The position numbers and the translations under genes were made by a program. 64,000 nucleotides of DNA, taken from contig JAABSW010000001.1 in the NCBI GenBank assembly GCA_011390155.1, positions 246,953 through 310,952 on the forward strand, in the 5' to 3' direction. The DNA is from Clostridiaceae bacterium (GTDB taxonomy: Bacteria > Bacillota > Clostridia > Peptostreptococcales > Tindalliaceae). Below, piece after piece: positions 61,058 through 64,000 of the stretch (its first letter is position 1; every line of letters begins with the position of its first letter). The notes beneath the pieces were generated by a model. It worked only from the letters and a program-made list of their open reading frames with translations, was not told where the DNA came from and made no database searches.

Positions 61058-61096
61058 GGGTTATATTATAAGGGTTGTAGTAAAGGAGTGGTTGTT

Positions 61097-62854
61097 ATGA
61101 AAAAAACTAAAATTGTATGCACATTGGGACCTGCAAGTGAATCGAAGGAAATATTCCAGCAACTTGTCATTCATGGTTTGAATGTTGCCAGGCTTAATTT
61201 TTCCCATGGTACACATGATGAACATCAATCAAGGATCGACATCATTAAAGAAGTAAGACGTGAAATGAAAATTCCAGTGGCAATTTTGTTAGACACAAAA
61301 GGACCTGAAATCAGAACAGGCAAGTTCGATGAACCAGAAGTGTTATTGGAAGAAAACCAGTCTTTTACAATTACATCTAGGGAAGTGATGGGTAATAAGC
61401 ATATCTGCAGTGTTAGCTATGAAGGACTACCAAGAGATGTCGAGCCTGGAGATACAATACTCATCGATGATGGACTTGTGGCCATGGAAGTTGTGGAAAT
61501 AAAAGATAAGACGGATATCATATGTCGTGTTCTGAATGGGGGTACTATTAAAAACCACAAAGGTGTCAACGTACCAAACGTAAAAATAAATTTACCGGCG
61601 ATCACGCCTAAAGATCGCGCAGACATAGAATTTGGTATACGTAATGGCATCGACTTTATTGCAGCATCTTTTGTGAGAAAATCGGAAGATGTCTTAGCCA
61701 TAAGAGAAATTTTGGAAGATCATAATGCTGGATATATCCAAATCATTTCTAAAATTGAAAATCAACAGGGAATGGACAATCTGGATGAAATAATTGAAGC
61801 TTCTGACGGTATAATGGTTGCAAGAGGAGATCTGGGTGTAGAAATACCCACAGAGGAAGTTCCCCTTGCACAAAAATCCATGATCAGAAAGTGTAACAAA
61901 GTGGGTAAGCCTGTCATAACTGCCACACAAATGCTTGATTCGATGATCAGAAACCCGAGACCAACCCGCGCTGAGGTCACTGACGTGGCCAATGCCATTT
62001 TCGATGGAACAGATGCAATTATGTTGTCTGGTGAAACGGCTGCCGGCAAATATCCTGTAGAAGCTGTAAAAACCATGTCATCAATTGCAACACGTACAGA
62101 ATCTGCAATTGATTACCGCACATTGCTTCAAAGCAAAGATTTGCATAAAGAAACAAGTATTACCGACGCAATAAGCAATGCAACCTGCAACATAGCCATG
62201 GATTTAGGTGCAACTGCCATCGTAACTGCCACATCATCAGGGCATACAGCCCGCATGGTATCAAAATTCAAACCATCTCAAGTGATTGTGGCAGCGACAA
62301 CAGATAAGAGGGTTACCAGACAGTTATCGTTGTCCTGGGGTGTGTATTCAGTACTAACCACCCATTTGACTTCCACCGATGATATAATTGACAGTTCAAT
62401 AAAAAAAGCGTTAGAGTGCGATTTGATTCATAATGGTGACCTGGTGGTAATAACAGCAGGGGTACCAGTAGGAGTTGCAGGAACAACCAATTTGATTAAA
62501 GCTCATATTGTTGGTGAAGTATTGGTGTCAGGAATGGGTATCGGAAAGAAAGCTGCAACAGGTAAAGTCAGAATTATTACCAATGATCCCGAAACCTGGA
62601 AGAGTTTCAGTGAAGGTGATATTTTGGTGGCAGACTCAACAGAGTCGGATTTGGTGCCATTAATGAACGTTGCAGCAGCCATTGTCACGGTAACTGGAGG
62701 ACTGACAAGTCATGCTGCTATTGTTGGTCTTAATTTATATAAGCCCACAGTGGTTGGCGTAAAGGATGCACTTACAAGTCTAAAAGATGGTGACCTGGTG
62801 ACCGTTGATGCAGCTAGTGGACAGATTTATAGTGGTCGCACACAGGTACTATAG
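61097..62854 (+). CDS. pyk: Pyruvate kinase with C-terminal PEP-utiliser-like domain
   Basis: The 585-residue pyruvate kinase makes ATP and pyruvate from PEP and ADP. TKIVCTLGPAS, NFSHGTHDEH, LLDTKGPEIRTG, ISKIENQQGMDNLDEI (catalytic Lys), MVARGDLGVEIP and ATQMLDSMI are intact. Beyond the usual end (about residue 475) it has the extra C-terminal domain found in Bacillus enzymes, with TGGLTSHAAIVGLNLYKPTV like the histidine domain of PEP-utilising enzymes. A GTG at 61088 is within the AAAGGAGTG site, so ATG 61097 is the start. A hairpin follows. Confidence 0.95.
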   Translation: MKKTKIVCTLGPASESKEIFQQLVIHGLNVARLNFSHGTHDEHQSRIDIIKEVRREMKIPVAILLDTKGPEIRTGKFDEPEVLLEENQSFTITSREVMGNKHICSVSYEGLPRDVEPGDTILIDDGLVAMEVVEIKDKTDIICRVLNGGTIKNHKGVNVPNVKINLPAITPKDRADIEFGIRNGIDFIAASFVRKSEDVLAIREILEDHNAGYIQIISKIENQQGMDNLDEIIEASDGIMVARGDLGVEIPTEEVPLAQKSMIRKCNKVGKPVITATQMLDSMIRNPRPTRAEVTDVANAIFDGTDAIMLSGETAAGKYPVEAVKTMSSIATRTESAIDYRTLLQSKDLHKETSITDAISNATCNIAMDLGATAIVTATSSGHTARMVSKFKPSQVIVAATTDKRVTRQLSLSWGVYSVLTTHLTSTDDIIDSSIKKALECDLIHNGDLVVITAGVPVGVAGTTNLIKAHIVGEVLVSGMGIGKKAATGKVRIITNDPETWKSFSEGDILVADSTESDLVPLMNVAAAIVTVTGGLTSHAAIVGLNLYKPTVVGVKDALTSLKDGDLVTVDAASGQIYSGRTQVL

Positions 62855-62874
62855 TTAACGAAGCCACAACATAA

Positions 62875-62931
62875 ATACCGGCAAATAAATTGGACTTGTC
62901 TTCAGACAAGTCCAATTTGAATTTCCGGTAT
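62875..62931. terminator. Long inverted repeat between convergent pyk and GerMN genes
   Basis: A 14-bp inner stem (62887-62900 with 62905-62918, TTCA loop) sits inside an outer 7-bp stem ATACCGG/CCGGTAT (62875-62881 with 62925-62931). It probably terminates both genes, although the T-runs are poor. Confidence 0.65.
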
Positions 62932-62988
62932 GTCATGATGCTGATTGTTGTGCGTACTAATGGTATGATATTGATAGAGATAGATTGG

Positions 62989-64000
62989 TTATACTTCTGG
63001 GTTTATATAGGCAGGTGCTTCCAGTGGATCAATAAAGGAAATGTCTGTGTCTAATTCCGGCAACTCACCGTTAACACGGATTAAAACATCATTGACATCT
63101 TCAACTGAAGTTAAAGTTAAGAGTATGGAATCTAACATTATGCGTCCTTGAAGAAGATTTTTAGCAAACACATTAGTAAAGGCTTGATTAAAATCTACCA
63201 TAAGCGTGCCTTCTGCTAATGAATAACTGATGAGTTTTACCTCTTCTGGTATAGTTGGTTGAATTTCGGTGCTGTAAAATTCAGGATTATAGTCAAATGT
63301 AAGCAATTGTAGTATTTCATTTATTGAAACAACGGTTTCATCAATGATGGATGGCACTAAAAAAGCACGACCGTTGGGAGCACGGTAGATTACATACAAA
63401 AATGGTGGTTTTTCTGGCTCAATAATGGTATTAGTTGGCACTCCGGTGAGTCCTTCATCCACAATTCGGTTATCAAAATAAAACTGAATACGCTGAACTT
63501 CAGGTATGCTACCAAGGGATTCAACCAGGCTGCGGGCTGCCATTTTTGCTACATTTGGATACTCATTATAAAAACCTAACTGACTAGATAAATACAAACT
63601 GGCAGTTCCCCCGGAAAGCTGAATACGAGGTACAGGTGGAATAGGAGAACGGTCAAATAAGGCTAGGTTGGCAGAGGGGCCACTTTCCAGCTGAGTGACG
63701 GTTTCTCGTAAAGTAGTATTTGTTTGTGGCACAAACCTGGTAATAGGCACTAAATAGTTTGATGACTCATCAGGAAAATACAGAGTCAATCCGATGTTGT
63801 TGGGCGAAGGGGTTTCATTGATGGCATACTGGTAATCAGTTATTGACGTATATTGTATTGGAATACTAATTGCCTCTATATACTCAGATAATGCATGCCC
63901 TGTCCTTGGGGTAACAGTCAGTTCATATGTTCCATCAGGAAGATCAAGTAGATTTTGGTCAAGAACAATTTGGTTTGTGACTTTATCCACAGAACCAGTA
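62989..64000 (-). CDS. gerM: GerMN-domain protein (partial, N-terminus beyond the right edge)
   Basis: The frame stays open to the end of the window (T-G-S before the GTG at 63990), so the start is outside. The 336 residues seen include two GerMN domains: one with LTLYFPDESSNYLVPITRFV and ETVTQLESGPS (about 100 residues in), and one with RAFLVPSIIDETVVS and LTFDYNPEFY..., ending in ASLYLSSQLGF- and LMVDFNQAF-type strands. GerM of Bacillus is a membrane-anchored sporulation and germination protein; the domain is also found in other exported proteins. Its presence supports an endospore-forming host, though not conclusively. A preceding beta-sandwich-like region has no clear family. Confidence 0.8.
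   Translation of the reverse strand, partial: TGSVDKVTNQIVLDQNLLDLPDGTYELTVTPRTGHALSEYIEAISIPIQYTSITDYQYAINETPSPNNIGLTLYFPDESSNYLVPITRFVPQTNTTLRETVTQLESGPSANLALFDRSPIPPVPRIQLSGGTASLYLSSQLGFYNEYPNVAKMAARSLVESLGSIPEVQRIQFYFDNRIVDEGLTGVPTNTIIEPEKPPFLYVIYRAPNGRAFLVPSIIDETVVSINEILQLLTFDYNPEFYSTEIQPTIPEEVKLISYSLAEGTLMVDFNQAFTNVFAKNLLQGRIMLDSILLTLTSVEDVNDVLIRVNGELPELDTDISFIDPLEAPAYINPEV

Noticed and set aside
1-64000. tRNA, rRNA, CRISPR arrays, insertion sequences or phage genes
   Set aside because: No cloverleaf, conserved rRNA segment, regularly spaced repeat, transposase or terminal inverted repeat was found by reading the window.

Overview
The window is a gene-dense, AT-rich stretch from a low-GC Gram-positive anaerobe, most likely an endospore-forming member of the Clostridia (Bacillota). 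The evidence is the rapZ-yvcK-whiA cluster, HPr kinase, an ndoAI-ndoA toxin-antitoxin pair downstream of alr, a GerM-type spore protein, strong AGGAGG ribosome binding sites and T-tailed terminators, together with an oxygen-sensitive selenocysteine formate dehydrogenase. The large Mrp-type sodium/proton antiporter cluster would suit an alkaliphilic or sodium-dependent life style; that is an inference. No rRNA, tRNA, CRISPR array, prophage or insertion sequence was seen. Nearly all genes are on the + strand.

Layout. 1-3050: end of a threonine aldolase, two poorly known genes, dCTP deaminase and a CBS-pair protein. 3180-4200: three small membrane-protein genes, two of which are tandem paralogues. 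4270-12276: an Mrp antiporter cluster in the order E-F-G-(MbhD)-(MbhE)-B-C-D followed by two large NuoL-type subunits, the gene order of the antiporter half of archaeal Mbh/Mbs complexes. 12337-15300: coiled-coil protein, acpS, alr and the ndoAI/ndoA pair. 15332-20223: DUF5693 protein, csaB, tagA-type glycosyltransferase and YitT protein, a cell-wall polymer locus. 20398-26101: a 1060-residue secreted phosphodiester glycosidase-like protein and a Lon-like protease. 26168-30971: 5-formyl-THF cyclo-ligase on the minus strand, then ftsE, ftsX, an M23 murein hydrolase and a C-terminal processing protease. 31046-41024: uvrB, uvrA, two tatA genes, tatC, uvrC, hprK and a ROK glucokinase.

41242-49689 is a formate dehydrogenase and molybdenum/tungsten cofactor block. 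NuoE-, HndB- and NuoF-like diaphorase subunits precede fdhA, which has an in-frame UGA (selenocysteine) with a SECIS hairpin. A ferritin-like protein, fdhD, a molybdenum-cofactor riboswitch with an intrinsic terminator, moaA and a shortened MOSC-like protein follow. 49761-54343 is murB, rapZ, yvcK, a Nudix hydrolase and whiA. An HD-GYP protein, a YqeB-type selenium/molybdenum hydroxylase maturation protein, dnaE, pfkA and pyk follow. A GerMN-domain gene on the minus strand runs off the right edge.

How it fits together: the formate dehydrogenase block links formate to NAD(P)H, and perhaps ferredoxin by flavin-based bifurcation, with cofactor supply (moaA, fdhD) adjacent and feedback-controlled by RNA. 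The Mrp cluster lacks any hydrogenase or quinone module and probably exchanges ions at the membrane. The most unusual material is the Mbh-ordered Mrp cluster with duplicated large subunits, the uncharacterised paralogous membrane pair just upstream, the riboswitch, the selenoprotein, and the apparently inactive phosphoesterase-like region in the secreted glycosidase. No wholly new system was established.
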